64,000 bases of DNA from Agrocybe praecox. Taxonomy: Eukaryota; Basidiomycota; Agaricomycetes; Agaricales; Agrocybaceae. This document shows, in pieces, positions 34,497 to 47,201 of this stretch; positions within the stretch are counted from its first letter, which is position 1; each line of letters starts with the position of its first letter. The stretch lies in assembly GCA_964017145.1 (NCBI GenBank), contig OZ024851.1, forward strand, positions 62,001 through 126,000, given 5' to 3'. The notes under the pieces are model-generated. The model was not told where the DNA came from. It saw only the letters and a program-made list of their open reading frames with translations, and ran no database searches. The translations under genes and the position numbers were made by a program.

Positions 34497-35821
34497 ATGG
34501 CCAATCTTAGTAAGGATGGTATGTTTGTGATGGACAGTGAAGCGCAAAGAAAATTGTCTACTGGTAAGTACCCTCCATTATTTGCCTTGTTTGATCCCTC
34601 ATTACAATGTTTTTCGTAGTAGCAGCGCTCGCAGTGCTTTTATACGAGTACTTTATCACGCTGAGGGATGAGATAAGATATATCTGGAGGTACGTAGTGG
34701 ATATAAAATCAAAATCATGCTAACGACTGATTAACTCGCTCGCAGGAGACCGTTCAACACTCTGTTCTGGGTACTTATCTGTTCTCCAAATACGTAGGAA
34801 TTTTTTCTCAGAGGTAGACGTGACGTTGGGGCGTATTCAATTACACACGGTGCCCTGACGTTGATCTTCCTTGCAGCTTCAATGTATACAAAGTATTCGG
34901 GCCCTTGGCAACTCCCGGCACTCCGGAGGATACATGTCGCTTGTGGTTTGCCTCACAGATAGGAATCGCGTTAACACTCCTTGCTGGGCTTGACTTTATA
35001 TTAATGCTAAGGAGTATGGCCAAGTCATATTTATCCTTCGTTCTGAGCACTAACTTCCGCCAGTTTATGCTCTCTACCAGAAGAGCAAAAGGATTGGAAC
35101 ACTTCTGGCAGCTCTGTTCATCGGAACGATCATCAGTGACGTAGTCTTTACCTACCAGGCCGTATATGACGATGTGCCTTTCAATGCAGTATGCGACGCA
35201 CTGAAGACCCATCCCGCAGTGCTATATTTCGGGTGCGACAACTTTTCACATCTAATGATGGTTAACTCTTTCTAACGTCCAATTTTCAGAATAGTTCTGT
35301 GGTGTAACCATCTGATGTTGCTTATTTTGACAATAGCGAAGTATAATCTTACGGTCCTTGGTATACCTATCGCCAAACTTGTTACTCGAGACGGTATCTG
35401 GGTTGTAGGCCTGATGTGTGGTAGGTCTTACCAAACACATTGCTTGTCGGGTTATCCATCTCATCACTCAACTTTTCAAAGTACTCTTTGGAGTAGCTAT
35501 ACCTTACGAGTTAACCAGTCAGATCTCCAGGGCTGATTTTGTCTTTGTGTAAGCGAGTTTGACGTTGACTCGGTACCTTTCTTATTCAATGCTTGATGAC
35601 AATGAACAGTTGGCCAATAACATTTTTCTCAATTGCGGTGCGTCCTAGTACTATATATGAATTATCGTTGACGTAATCCCGGAATGATAACGACTCAACA
35701 GTGCTGCCGCGTTGTCATGAATCTTCAAACGTTCTATGCCGACGGTAATCAAGAACCTGAGCCTGATAGTCAGGCTACCACCGATTCCGGAAGGGATAAC
35801 GGGTTGTTTTATGACTATTAA
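34497..35821 (+). pseudogene. DUF6533 seven-helix membrane protein, copy 1, frameshifted
   Basis: First of four tandem paralogues in the same orientation with matching introns. The start MANLSKDGMF.. leads into YEYFITLRDEIRYIWRRPFN, the DUF6533 signature. The next exon then needs a frame change: in the other copies PFN is followed by .VLATYLF, whereas here the bases after AAC are out of frame by two and give a stop at 34796-34798; the shifted frame reads VLGTYLFSKYVGIFSQ. Everything downstream is well preserved: VYKVFGPLATPGTPEDTC, IPIAKLVTRDGIWVVGLMC, VLFGVAIPYELTSQISRADF, and a CCRVVMNLQ tail ending at 35821. A recent pseudogene or an assembly error; conservation downstream argues it was functional until recently. 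Confidence 0.75.
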
Positions 35822-36216
35822 ATTAAACTTTGGAGAGGGTATATACTATGACTTGATAGAGGAGGTCCCGTCCGGGGACTGGGATACATGCTGGCGTACC
35901 AATACCGACTTAGTATGGACACCCACTACCAGGAAGTTCACCACTAATCCAAATCCATGATTTAAATTCACCATATCAATACAATGTATCCTAGTAGTTC
36001 CTAAATAGAGATGAAACCGTATGTCCTAATTCAAATTTCAACGGCATAGGGCCAGTAAATTTCCAATATCGCGGATCTATACATAAGTCCTAAGTATAAA
36101 TCGTACAGTGTTAATAATAGATCCCATTATTTATATAGGCGCTGATAAGAAATTCCATAGAATTCCAATTTCCCTCCCTTTAAACCCCCTAGACCTAGAC
36201 CTATTTCCATCGTTAC

Positions 36217-37590
36217 ATGATGACCATGTCGGATGTTGACGAACATTCAAGCCTCCGAACCTCAGTATTTCGGAAATGTTCCACCTATGAGTCTGATCAG
36301 GTGTCTAAGCAAATACTCGATGAGTCATCCGATAACGTCCTTCAGTCGCTACAGTGGTCATTCTGCTCTACGAATACTACGGGGTAACTTGTGGGGATGA
36401 GTATTACCATATATGGCGGTATAACTGTCTCTATTCGAGCGACACGATTTTCTTGTCGGAGCTGACAAGTACTCGGTTTGATAGGAGACCGTTCAAAAAT
36501 GTCCTTGCGACTTATCTTTTTGCGAGGTACTTTGGGATCGTTGTACAATGGCAAGTATGGATATTGTTATGTGAACAAGTTTGTCCCTTATCTTCTGAAA
36601 TATTCTCACAGCGTGAATCTTTTTCTGGTGTTTGGGCCACTCTCAGGACGCGTAGAGTCGAAACTCGTTTTCCAAAAATGGTTTGGGTTCCAGTTGGGCT
36701 CCGCTTGCATTCTTCTTTCTGCCCTCGACTATATTTTAATGTTCCGAAGTACGTCTTGAATCAAGGCCCGCTCTTGTACTATAACGTAACTGATATCGAG
36801 CGTGTAGTTTATGCACTGTATAAAAAGAGCAAGTTGATAGGCGGATTGTTGGTATTTCTTTTTTCCGTTATGTGCATAGCCGGAGTCGCGTTGGGTATAG
36901 AGGCCATTTTCTCTGTGCCGTACGACAGCATTTGTGATACCCACGAAACACATACTTGGGTTATATACTACGGGTGAGTAGTGATACTAGTTGTCGTATG
37001 GTATTTAATATCAATTCGCCACATCCTGCATAGAGTTATTTTATGGACTGTACATATTGTCCTCGGAACGCTGACCGCGGGAAAATGGCGACTTATAGCT
37101 ACAGTGGGCGCCCCTATTGCAACGCTTGTCACGAGAGATGGAGTCTACGTTCTCACAGAATTATGTCGTGAGTGTTGCTTACGAGATTGAATACCCTAAG
37201 AGTCAAATTGATACGACCGTACCTAGTATTGTTCGTCTTTATAGTTCCTCATGCTGTGACTGTACAGGTTTCCAGAGCAGAAGCCGCCTTTATGTAAGTA
37301 CAACACCCCGTGTTCTTGCCAATATTCATGTATGGATTTAGGTGTCCGATCACTTTGCTATCAGTCGCGGTATGTGTGTTGTTTTGGTCACCATCCCGAT
37401 CGATATTTCATGATTACGATAGTGTTGTCGGATAATCATGAATATGCGCAAGATGCCTCCCAACAGTGACATACCAAGCGAGAATATTGTGCTGTCGTTC
37501 ACGAACACCTCTGGGATATTGAGCGAAGAGTTCGTTAGCGTACGTGATGGATTGCAGGAAGGGTCTGACCGAAATTATAATACCTTATAG
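36217..37590 (+). CDS. DUF6533 seven-helix membrane protein, copy 2
   Basis: Tandem paralogue with the same exon layout as copies 1, 3 and 4. Recognisable segments: YEYYGVTCGDEYYHIWRRPF, NVLATYLFARYFGIVVQ, VNLFLVFGPLSGRVESK, SVPYDSICDTHETHTWVIYY, APIATLVTRDGVYVLTELC, and a CCRIIMNMRKMPPNSD tail, stop at 37588-37590. Two splice oddities: the first donor, GTGAGT in copy 3 (ACTT|GTGAGT), reads ATGAGT here (after CCACCT, 36286), and the third intron (after CAATG, 36550) starts with GC (GCAAGT), a tolerated GC-AG intron. If no alternative first donor is used, the gene may not make full-length protein. A phase-compatible but weak GTTCCA donor lies a few bases upstream. Role unknown; the family is restricted to Agaricomycotina. 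Confidence 0.78.
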
Positions 37591-38007
37591 GGTCTATACA
37601 CACAGTACCGTGAGCGTCTCTAGATCATCCTGTAACCATTTTCCCTTATCAGTGAAATATCAATGACTGTCCCTGAACGCTTCGTTATGTATGTATGTAT
37701 ATACCGTCATCTTTATTCATATTTGTCCTTATCTCTTGTCTTCAATTAGATTGCTCGGTAATTGTTATTGCATGTCAGATTAGTGACGCAATATTCTCGA
37801 TGAAGATGAAACCACGGAGTTGTCCAAACTTAAATATCAACGGCATAAGACCAGCAAATTCGCGAGGTTTAATATTCAGCAGAGCGGGCCGTAAGTGCGA
37901 TGTCACTATATAAATAGATCCATGCATATTCATATATATAAGCGCTAGTGAGAAAATCTATGATGTTTCCCCTGAATTTGCTTTCTCAGACTGTCCCTCG
38001 TTCCGGA

Positions 38008-39342
38008 ATGTCACTGATGTATATTGATGAAGATATAAGCCTTAGAACTGCACGATTCAGGAAATACTCTACTTGTGAGTCCAAGCAGCCAACGAGCATA
38101 TGATACATAAGCACTCATAAAGTCAGTCAGTCGCTACAGTTGTAGTCCTGGTTTATGAGTACGGTGCGACTTGCAAGGACGAATACAAGTATATATGGCG
38201 GTATGAAATATCTTTTTAAATTAACGCAAAAGCTTTATTGTTGGGGATAACACGTATATATCGACATAGGAAACCGTTCAATAGCGTCCTTGCCACCTAT
38301 TTATTCTCCAGATATTTTGGAATAACCGTACAGTGGTAAGCCTGAAGACTGCTGCTAAACTCTTATTATCGTCTATCTCACAAACTTTGATCCAAGTCTA
38401 AATTTATTCCTAGTGATGGGGCCACTTTCCGGACGTGTAGAGTCAGAACACGTTTGTCATAAATGGTTCGGGTTCCAGATGGGATCTGCTTGCGTTCTCC
38501 TCGTTGCTCTCGATTATATTTTAATGCTCAGAGGTAGGTTTTTATTAATATCTATACCAGTGCAGCTTGATTAATAACGAATGCCCAGTCTACGCATTGC
38601 ATGAGAAGAGCAAAAGAATCGGTGTATTATTAATTTTTTTATTTGTTATCATGTCCTTCGCCGGAGTCGCGTTGGGCCCAGAGATCATTGTTTCTGTTCC
38701 ATACGACATTATTTGCGATGCTCATAAAACACACACTTGGGTTTTATACTATGGGTAAGTAGTAGTAATCATTGTGAAGTGAAACTTACTCTATCCGCGT
38801 AGGTTTGTTATGTGGACTGTACACATCGCTCTCGGATTCCTGACCGCTTGGAGGTGGGACCTTGTGGCAATGGGCGTGCCTATCGCAAAACTCGTAACAC
38901 GAGATGGAGCTTACGTTCTGACTGGATTATGCCGTGAGTAACTTTTGCCAGATTAATTTAATGTCCTAAGACACTTAATCTGGAAATAGTATTATTCGCC
39001 TTAATAATTCCTTACGCAATGACCATACAAGTCTCTAAAGCAGAAACAGCGTTTATGTGAGCAAAGAATCCTGCGCTGTTTCACACCTCTCATGTCTGAA
39101 CTAGGTGGCCGATTACCTTCTTGTCCATCGCGGTATGCGATATAGGCGCCAAATGACAAATATATAGCGACTAATTACTATCGCAGTGTTGTCGGATGAT
39201 CATGAATATGCGCAAAATGCCTCGCAGCAGGGGAGAGTATGGGGAAGGCGCTATGTTATCATTAACAGCTGTAACCGACTTCGACATGCTAAGCTTGGAG
39301 TCCCTCGAGGTACGTGATGAGTTGGGTCAAGGGTCCTGGTAA
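38008..39342 (+). CDS. DUF6533 seven-helix membrane protein, copy 3, intact
   Basis: Nine exons with canonical GT-AG introns, about 290 residues. Exon 1 MSLMYIDEDISLRTARFRKY leads to VVLVYEYGATCKDEYKYIWR, then KPFNSVLATYLFSRYFGITV, the DUF6533 core. Later helices include SACVLLVALDYILML, IGVLLIFLFVIMSFAGVALG, FVMWTVHIALGFLTAW and LLFALIIPYAMTIQ. A short extramembrane loop holds VSVPYDIICDAHKTHTW, and the motif GVPIAKLVTRDGAYVLTGLC is shared by all four copies. The cytosolic-like tail begins CCRMIMNMRK. The stop at 39340-39342 assumes read-through of a possible GTACGT donor after SLESLE. Highest identity is with copy 2. Function unknown; presumably membrane-located. Confidence 0.86.
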
Positions 39343-39619
39343 CATCGTAGTCGTCTTGCACGCAAACATGACTGCCCGAAACCCTCAAACACAACATCGA
39401 AAGGCGACACGCGGTCTTCCGGCACCGGAGTTCCCTCAACAGGGGTAAAAGGGGATTGTAAGGGACAGGAAGATGCCGAAGCTAGTAGCCTTACGTACGT
39501 AGCCAGTGCACGAATCGACTTACTAGTACATACCGTTTGATGTATATAACATCGGAAGTTGTGAAACCAAAAGTTCCTTCTTCTTTATCTTCCACCTTCT
39601 CTGATATTGTATATAGTAA

Positions 39620-40910
39620 ATGTCTGTCGACATTTCTATTGCAGATGATCCTATTTTACTTGGTAGGATCATGATCAGAAAATCGGCTACGTGTAAGCAG
39701 TTTTGCTCAGGAATGTCGCACTGGGACTCATGGATGTTTCAAGTGGCTCCGTGGGCAGTACTCGTATATGAACATGCGGCTACCTTCACGGGCGAACTCA
39801 AGTTCATTTGGAGGTTAGCTTCACAATTGCCATTACACTATTTGAAAGGAATCCTTTTGATCTTAATATACAGGAGACCTTTCAACCAGGTCCTCGCAGC
39901 ATACTTGCTTTCTAAATATTTTGGCATCGTTGTACAAAGGTAGTCTTATGCTCTCTGCCTCTTCGGCAACTCTGATATGTTTTACAAACATAGTTTTAAT
40001 TTATACCTGGTCTTTGGGCCGCTTTCTCGCCCGGGCATTCCGGAGGAAACATGTCAGCACTGGTTCTTTTTCCAGACCGTCGCAACGGGTATCTTGTTGG
40101 CGACCCTCAACTTTATTTTGGCTTTACGGAGTACGTATATATACTTCATGCCTTTAAAACCAGTCACACCCCAATATGATCGCTGCAAGTTTATGCTCTT
40201 TACAGGAAAGATATTCGGGTCGGAATATTTTTGATATTCATATTCCTCGCAATGCTGGCTGTGCACTGCGTCCTTGGACCCAAAGCTGCATATGACGTAC
40301 CCTACAACCCAATTTGCGAGACCCAGAAGACGCACGAAGCCGTGTTATATTTTGGGTATGTGCCAGACAAAAATTTACGGTATTTCACTAAAAAAAGCCC
40401 AGGATATCTGTTTGGGTATTCCATAGCGCCCTGGCAATTCTGACGGCTGCAAAGTGGAAGCTGACGATGCTCAGGGCGCCTATCGCAAGACTTGTGACTC
40501 GCGACGGCGCTTGGACTATGTCAATCATGTGTGGTGGGTTCTCAAACACTATCAAATATGATGTTACCTTTCTGAATCGCGTGCCAGTTTTCTTTGGGTT
40601 CACAATAGCGCACGCCTTAGCTGCACAAACTCAAAGAGCCGATTTAGCGTTCAGGTAAGAGTCATATCAAGCCCATATAGTCAATATTGCCAATTAACCT
40701 AGAAAAAACTTGAAAGTTGGCCAATCACCCTCCTTTCAATTGCAGTAAGTTTTGATATATTTCTCCCCCTCTTCGATCCCTTCACGTGTCAATGGAAAAT
40801 AGTGTTGTCGGATAATAATGAACATGCAGACCCTTCAACCCCTGCCACCCGATGATGAAAGAGCTCAGAGCTCCCTTGACGCCGATATCGAGATAGAAAT
40901 CGAAAGGTAA
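39620..40910 (+). CDS. DUF6533 seven-helix membrane protein, copy 4
   Basis: Exons include 39620-39692, 39744-39813 and 39874-39939, then further canonical introns to the stop at 40908-40910. The start is MSVDISIADDPILLG. The core is WAVLVYEHAATFTGELKFIW then RRPFNQVLAAYLLSKYFGIV. Following segments are FNLYLVFGPLSRPGIPEETC, IFLIFIFLAMLAVHCVLGP, DVPYNPICETQKTHEAVLYF, RAPIARLVTRDGAWTMSIMC and a CCRIIMNMQTLQPLPPDDE tail. The PGIPEETC loop resembles PGTPEDTC of copy 1 rather than SGRVES of copies 2 and 3, so the array probably arose in two duplication steps. No disruption was found. Confidence 0.86.
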
Positions 40911-42267
40911 AATCTATTTGCCTCATGGATGTCGAGAGACGATCGTTAGGTTGCGTTAGATAATTTTCGTACATATTTAATTCTGCCTAATATTTCCTAC
41001 CCCCCATCGTTTTAGAGTGGTTAAATTATGTACGAGGATTAATCTTTCGGACATTTCGAGTTTAAAGAACATCACAAGCGTCCAAACGAGGGAATCTATG
41101 AATCATGTCAATCATCTCGTACTGACTGGGAGTACTCTCGTCGCAAATAATTTCCATTCAGCGTCATCTCTTGACAGGCTGATCAAATTGCTTATTTTAT
41201 TTAAGCGTAATTTTTTACGCAATTTATGAGATTTTTCTCTATCTTTAGTTAGATCTTCCTCAAATAAAATTTCGTCTGCCAATGTTTGATCCAACATGAT
41301 GGGCAGCTTGGACTGCTACGCCATTCACTCTGCGCGGCGATCATCGGAGACACAGACTTCAGTCTTCAATGTTCGACCTTGATCGCCAGAAGCTATGCTC
41401 GTGATTTGCAGAACGGAATGGAGTCTCATCGAAGCCTGTGCGCTGTGCGTCAAATTCTCACCGAGTGTTTACCGATTAACAATAGCGAACTGTGGCGACG
41501 ATCATACACAAGTTTGCTTAGGCCTGATTCCTGAGTAGGAACGTACACAAAAATTTAGAGCACCAAATGCGACCCGGTGTAATCCTCCTATCACCAGAAA
41601 CTATCGCGCAGCTTTTTTTGCTGATCGTGTATTGACATGGTCATTGGTGAGTATACTTGCTATTAGTCACACATCTATTTCCAGCTTCATAACTATAATT
41701 GCGTTCATAGAATGCAGAACACGGAGCTGATACCCGAAGCCCGAGCCCTCAATATCTTTGGGCTAGACTCGAGTCGGCTCTACGATTGAAAGCTCTTACC
41801 TATGTCAAGTCACATTCTGAGCATCTCCTGAGCGTCAATTTCTTAAAATGCCATACATTCAACAATTTCCATTCAATGCAAATCTTAGTATCCAGTAAGC
41901 ATTCAATATTCATCCTTCAAACGGAACTTGTATATGGAATTTTCCGCCTGATAAGTGTTGACCAATCACGGTGGCAGAAGAGATCAGGGTTGCCCAATAT
42001 AGATTCTTGTCAATTTGGTCATTCTCGATGGCGACGACGAAACACTGATGTTCCTGCCACAGCCATGGATGATGATGGCACGACTTGCACTCATACCACA
42101 TCCGTATTCTACATATATATGGACTCTGGAACCATTTCCTCTGGCTTATATTGATTCCAGCTTCAAACCGCGCCCCCTTGGAAGAACCCCGAAACCGGAA
42201 ATAGTCCCAGGTCAACTTCCCGGCGGCATCCACATCAGCAACTCGCTTCTTCTCAATTCTCGTCACC
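40911..42267. other. Intergenic, upstream of the G-alpha gene
   Basis: Short frames only. A small perfect hairpin (GCGTAA TTTTTT TTACGC-like, near 41204-41219) is present. A 119-codon minus-strand frame (41910-42269) overlaps the G-alpha start and has no domain. Confidence 0.4.
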
Positions 42268-44373
42268 ATGGGTGCTACTGAACAGGATCCTTTTGCTGCA
42301 TTTCTTACCCCACCTCCGAATGAGACTGCAGGAGAACGAGCTCAACGACAGGCCAAGGAAGCGGAGGCGAAGAGGGTTAGCGACCAGATTGACGAACAGC
42401 TCAAGGCAGAGAAGTTGATGCTCAAGAAGGACAAGTACGTCGTTCGAGTTCTGCTACTGGGTCAAGCAGAAAGTGGTTCGTGCTTCAATTGATGCTACTT
42501 GTTACCTTCTAACGATGAGTTGGCACCATAGGAAAGTCAACGACACTTAAAAGTTAGTCTCCGTATACTGGGATGTAGGTTTTAAAATAACTAAATTTTC
42601 TTCGCAGATTTTCGTATGAGATACGCTAGGGCTGCTTGGGATCTTGAACGGGCATCATGGCGGTCCGTTATCCAGCTCAATATCATCCGTTCTATCATCA
42701 CCATCGTCGAGACTTTGCAAGCCGAAATGGACGGAGATCCCCTTGAACGCCCTCAAACACCCACAACACCAATGCCAATGTCACCAGCGCTAAGGACGCC
42801 AGATACAGCTTCTTCGGACGTTTTTCATTATGATCCACTGTCCAGACCTGGCGAATCGCCAGCTGTCACCTCTTTCGCGCGATCCAATTCCCTTTCTCGA
42901 CCGAAAGTACCGCTTTCCTCGTTGTTGACAGGGAAGCACCAGATGCTGAAGCTGCGGCTGGGTCCTCTACGACGGGTTGAGCAGGAGTTGAAGAAGCGGT
43001 TAGGGGCTGGAGCGGAAGAGGAGCAAGATATTGCTGCTGAAATATTGGAGTTGGAGAATGGATCGGAAGGTCCCCCGAGGTCTCAGAACAAAGAGTTCGG
43101 GGTCTCTCGGCTTCAGGAGGCATTGCAGCAAAGCGTGGCCAAGACAAACCCGTCGCCGGGTGTGAGTGACGCCAGCCAAGATGAAGATACCAGTGCGGAT
43201 GAGGCCACTGATATTTTATGCAGCTGTTTGGAGGATATGAAATCTCTGTGGATAGATGAAGTTGTGCGGACTGTCTTACGAAAACGAAAGATTAGACTGG
43301 AAGACTCTGCAGGCTTGTAGGTTCGCTGTCTTTTTATTCGAGCTTTACTGAGTTCATCACCAGTTTCTTGGATGACCTGGATCGAATTGCTACACGGGAA
43401 TATGAACCTTCAGACGACGATGTCATTCGCGCTCGCCTACGTACGCTTGGGGTTCAGGAATATCGTATACAGCCAAACGATACGCCGACAACTGGGTCAA
43501 TACTTACGAACGGGACCGGTTCTGATCCTGGTAAAGATTGGATACTGTATGATGTTGGCGGATCCAGGACCATTGTACGTGCCTTCCACATAATATCCAA
43601 GGATGCTACTCATAATTAACAAACTCGTCAGCGACATGCATGGCTACCGTACTTCGATAATATGCAGGCCATAATTTTCCGTGAGTTGTCGTTTTCTTGT
43701 CATTGTTCGCTTACTAATATTCATTCAAGTTGCGCGTAAGGTCTCAAGCTAACATATTCAAATACTCTCTAAATCGCTTTATGCTCAGCTGTATCCTGTT
43801 TCGACGAACGGCTCTCAGAGGACTCTCGAGTTAATCGCCTCGAAGATTCATTCCTACTGTGGAGAACTGTCTGCGCGTCGAAACTACTATCAAAGACCAC
43901 TATGATCCTTTTCCTCAACAAATGCGACTTGCTAAAGAGGAAGCTCAAATCAGGAGTCCAAGTCAAGAAATATCTTCCAAGCTATGGGGATAGACCAAAC
44001 GAGGCCACGACGGTCGTGAAATGTGAGAAGCTGTATCTCCCATGACCCAGATAACCGGTTAACTGTTTCTTTGCCATCAGATTTACGGGAGAAGTTCAAG
44101 GAGGTCTTGAAGGAGCACTCTCTAGAGCAGCGCTCAAGCTATTTCTATGCTACTTCTGTAATTGTACGTTGCAATTCTTGCTATATCTATTTATTTTTTC
44201 AACTCTCTTCTCAACTCTCCGATCTTCTCTTAGGACACGAAAGCAACTGCAGCAACTATCAAAGCAGGTAAGTACCGCACTCTTCCCGATCGTTCTCATG
44301 TTTGGTTCTGACATTCCATACAGTGAAAGATAGTATTCTAAGAGATTACCTCAAAAGTGCGGACTTCGTATGA
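42268..44373 (+). CDS. Non-canonical G-protein alpha subunit, 10 exons
   Basis: Heterotrimeric G-protein alpha-like GTPase. Exons: 42268-42475, 42532-42552, 42608-43316, 43364-43574, 43632-43680, 43730-43735, 43789-44022, 44081-44163, 44234-44267, 44324-44373; in frame, 534 residues. P-loop GQAESGKST (65-73); switch I RARLRTLGV keeps the Arg and Thr; switch II is DVGGSR (376-381), so the catalytic Gln of DVGGQR is Ser; G4 NKCD (445-448); G5 region YATSVIDT. A roughly 150-residue Pro/Ser- and Glu-rich insert (PQTPTTPMPMSPAL..) sits in the helical domain, hence the length against about 355 for canonical subunits. Exon 6 is only six bases (TTGCGC). Gly2 is present but Ser/Thr at position 6 is not, so myristoylation is doubtful. 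Such divergent subunits are expanded in mushrooms. It neighbours orphan seven-helix genes. Confidence 0.9.
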
Positions 44374-45832
44374 GTGATGTTATGCTTTTTCTTACTTTTT
44401 TTCTCTACATATATCTTTTATATTATTTCTGCACTTCAGGCATTCATCTCCTTGCATGATTCATGATCAGCAGATGTATCCACTTTCCAATATCTATTTT
44501 CCTATGTTTTCTTTCACTCGTCTCCTTCTATGCCCGAGGCTGGACCTCACGACAACTATATTTTTCTAATAACGTATACTTTATGTACGATAAACATGAT
44601 ACTTTATAATGGTCAGCTGCAACAACTACGTAAATTTTCATTGGCGGCGGGAGGTAGGACCTAAGATGAAACACTGACCTTCTTCTGATCTGTGCCCATC
44701 GCGTTCACCCCTTCGGCTATGCGCCGATGGATTCTCCGAAACAAATTTGTCTTTCCGGAGCATCGACTGTCTGTCCGTGTATTCGTGATAATCCGAAAGT
44801 GTTCAAAGGCAGTCACGAATGGACAGTTTCTACTGTCTGGCGAGCTCAATGTCTGATTTGTATCACTCGTGGGATAGTCTCAGCAAAATTGAAAATTTGT
44901 CGATCATTTTTTGACTGCCACATTGGCAATAAAACCAGGACACGCAAGGGACGTGCAAGTTGCAACAGATATCATATAAACGTTTAACGCTCAGGTATAC
45001 AACTAACTTGCTGCAATATAATGCAATCTGTCATTTCCCATCAGATATCGTATCTGACAATGAAGAGTTCATGCTACTTGATATTTCTTATATTCAACTA
45101 TATATGCTAAAAATAGACCAGAAACTTCGAGAAAAAACAAATACACAGCATCAGTAGTGGGTCACAAATTACAATGGAGACGTAATATATTGATGGCCAT
45201 TAATATATATTTGCCGATTTCGACCTCATTGGAAAGCTGCTGGTTCTGTAAGGGAAGAACGAGCTTACACTCGTCTCAACCCTCGCGTACCGTTTCACAT
45301 TTTGGGCATCGGGAATGCAACATTTCTCGCCTGTTAATCAGAATAATGAGGTCCGAAAAGAAGGTGGCCTCATTGCACACAAACCCTAGATATACACCTC
45401 CACAAACTTAGTAATACCATAGGACTCATATATATCGACACGTCCCTTAACTTAAATTACATAGTTGAAGACTCGGAGCAGCCCCTTCGACGCTCATGAT
45501 AAATAACATTGTCAGAGTCGAATTAAGTGAAGTAAAGGACTATCTTTGAAAGTCATATGAGGTAAGTCTCTACTGAGTATGAGATAATGAATACTTACTT
45601 GCCCCTTCCAGCCTCACTGGTGACTGGTGGTGAATTTTTCGACGCGTCTCGGCGTGTTACTATCATGTGATGTGTAAATTGTTCCCGAACCGGTCACTCC
45701 GTTGCCGCATTTATGCTGTACACCGTGACAGTGCTTGACGCCGTACGCAGCTGTACGCAGTTCATTTGTTTCTCCCTTATTTTCAACTTATTTCTTGATT
45801 TTATATTCTTCAAAAGCCTTCTGGTCGTGGTA
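44374..45832. other. Intergenic
   Basis: Non-coding between the G-alpha and GPP34 genes. No frame with a domain; AT-rich with short frames (44727-44987, 45157-45411). The 45700-45832 part is the probable GPP34 leader. Confidence 0.4.
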
Positions 45833-47201
45833 ATGGCAACAGCAGGAGGTCTCTCGCGTCGCCGCGTAGGAGGCGCCGCCTCATCATCATCATACAACGA
45901 CGAAGACGATGCGCAGCGGAGTACCAACGGACAAGGGCACAGCAGGGGTTCAACACCGCCAGCAGCGCAGCATGCTGGCTCTGCATTTGAAGGAGGAAAC
46001 AAGGTTGCTTTTGATCCCCGAGACTTGCAGCAAGATGCCAGTGAAGAGGCCAAAATTGGCGGGAAGATGCCCCGTTTAACGATTATGGAGGAGGTGCTGC
46101 TGCTCGGAATTAAAGATAAACAGGTAGGTTTATCACTCTACTATTTCTTCAATCGCATGGTCCATGTACCTCCTTCGCACGCCTTTCATTTTCTGTGACT
46201 GCGCCCGGACACTTTGTCATGGATGTCAGTTTGTGCAATTACTAATTCTATAACTATTTCGATTAGGGTTACTTATCATTTTGGAACGATAACATCTCTT
46301 ATGCTTTACGAGGGTGCATCCTTATCGAGCTTGCATTACGCAGGCGTATAGCGCTGGTTCGAGATCCCAACCGACGTAGGGTGCCAGTGATAGAACGAAT
46401 TGTGGAGGTGATAGATGAGCGACAGACGGGCGAAACAATCCTGGATGAGGCTTTAAAAATGATGAAGGGCCAACAAGAAATAGAAAAACTGAGTATAAAC
46501 TCCTGGATTGATCTCCTCAGCGGTGCGTATTATTCTATGTCTCTTAATTCCCTCTAAATCGATTTGTAGGAGAAACATGGAATGTCATGAAAATTGGTTT
46601 CCAACTGAAGCAAGTACGCGAACGACTGGCCAAAGGCCTTGTGGATAAAGGCGTTTTGCGCACCGAAAAGCGCAATTTCCTCCTTTTCGATATGGCTACC
46701 CACCCCGTGGCCGACGTCCGAACCAAAGAATCTATCATCAACCGTGTTGTTTCCCTCCTTACATCCACCACCTCCGCTGTACCACCTGCTGCCCTAGACA
46801 AGGAGGGTGTCCAATGCCGTGTCCTTCGGGCTGTATGCCTCGTTTGTACGGCTTATACAGCCAGTGTGCTCGACAACGCGTTCGGCAGGCTTGGGTACGA
46901 AGAACGCGAAGCAGCTTTCCAGCGATGTGATGAAATTCTCGGTGAATTTGTATGCTGGCCGTATGGATCTAACAGCATGGGATCCGGTGGTGCTCCAATG
47001 ACCGCTGCTACAGCTGCTGGCCGGAGACGCCAGGCCACCCGGTTGGCTAGTGGTGGTGGCCTGGAAATTAGTGGCAGGGATGTTGTTTTGGGACTCGTCC
47101 AGGAAGTTCGAAAAGAGGCCGTTGGAGGTGACGAGGATGTTGGTTTCGAGTTGATTGCAGGGGTCTTGGAGGTACTATCAAAGCTAGATTCGCTACTCTG
47201 A
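45833..47201 (+). CDS. VPS74: GPP34 family PI4P-binding Golgi protein (Vps74/GOLPH3)
   Basis: Peripheral Golgi protein that binds PI4P and retains glycosyltransferases by linking them to COPI. Exons 45833-46123, 46267-46522 and 46570-47201 join in frame to 392 residues. After a disordered, Ser-rich N-terminus ([20 protein letters not shown]), the GPP34 fold starts at [20 protein letters not shown], then [20 protein letters not shown]; the Trp of SFWND and the Arg of ALRGC match known PI4P-contact positions. The hairpin segment [20 protein letters not shown] and LFDMATHPV is conserved. The C-terminus is extended by a Gly/Ala/Arg loop ([20 protein letters not shown]), which makes it longer than yeast Vps74. 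The upstream frame is open to 45713, but the ATG at 45833 begins the family-like basic N-terminus. Confidence 0.93.

Noticed and set aside
41910..42269. 119-codon minus-strand frame at the G-alpha start
   Set aside because: Antisense to the G-alpha first exon and leader, with no domain; a chance shadow.
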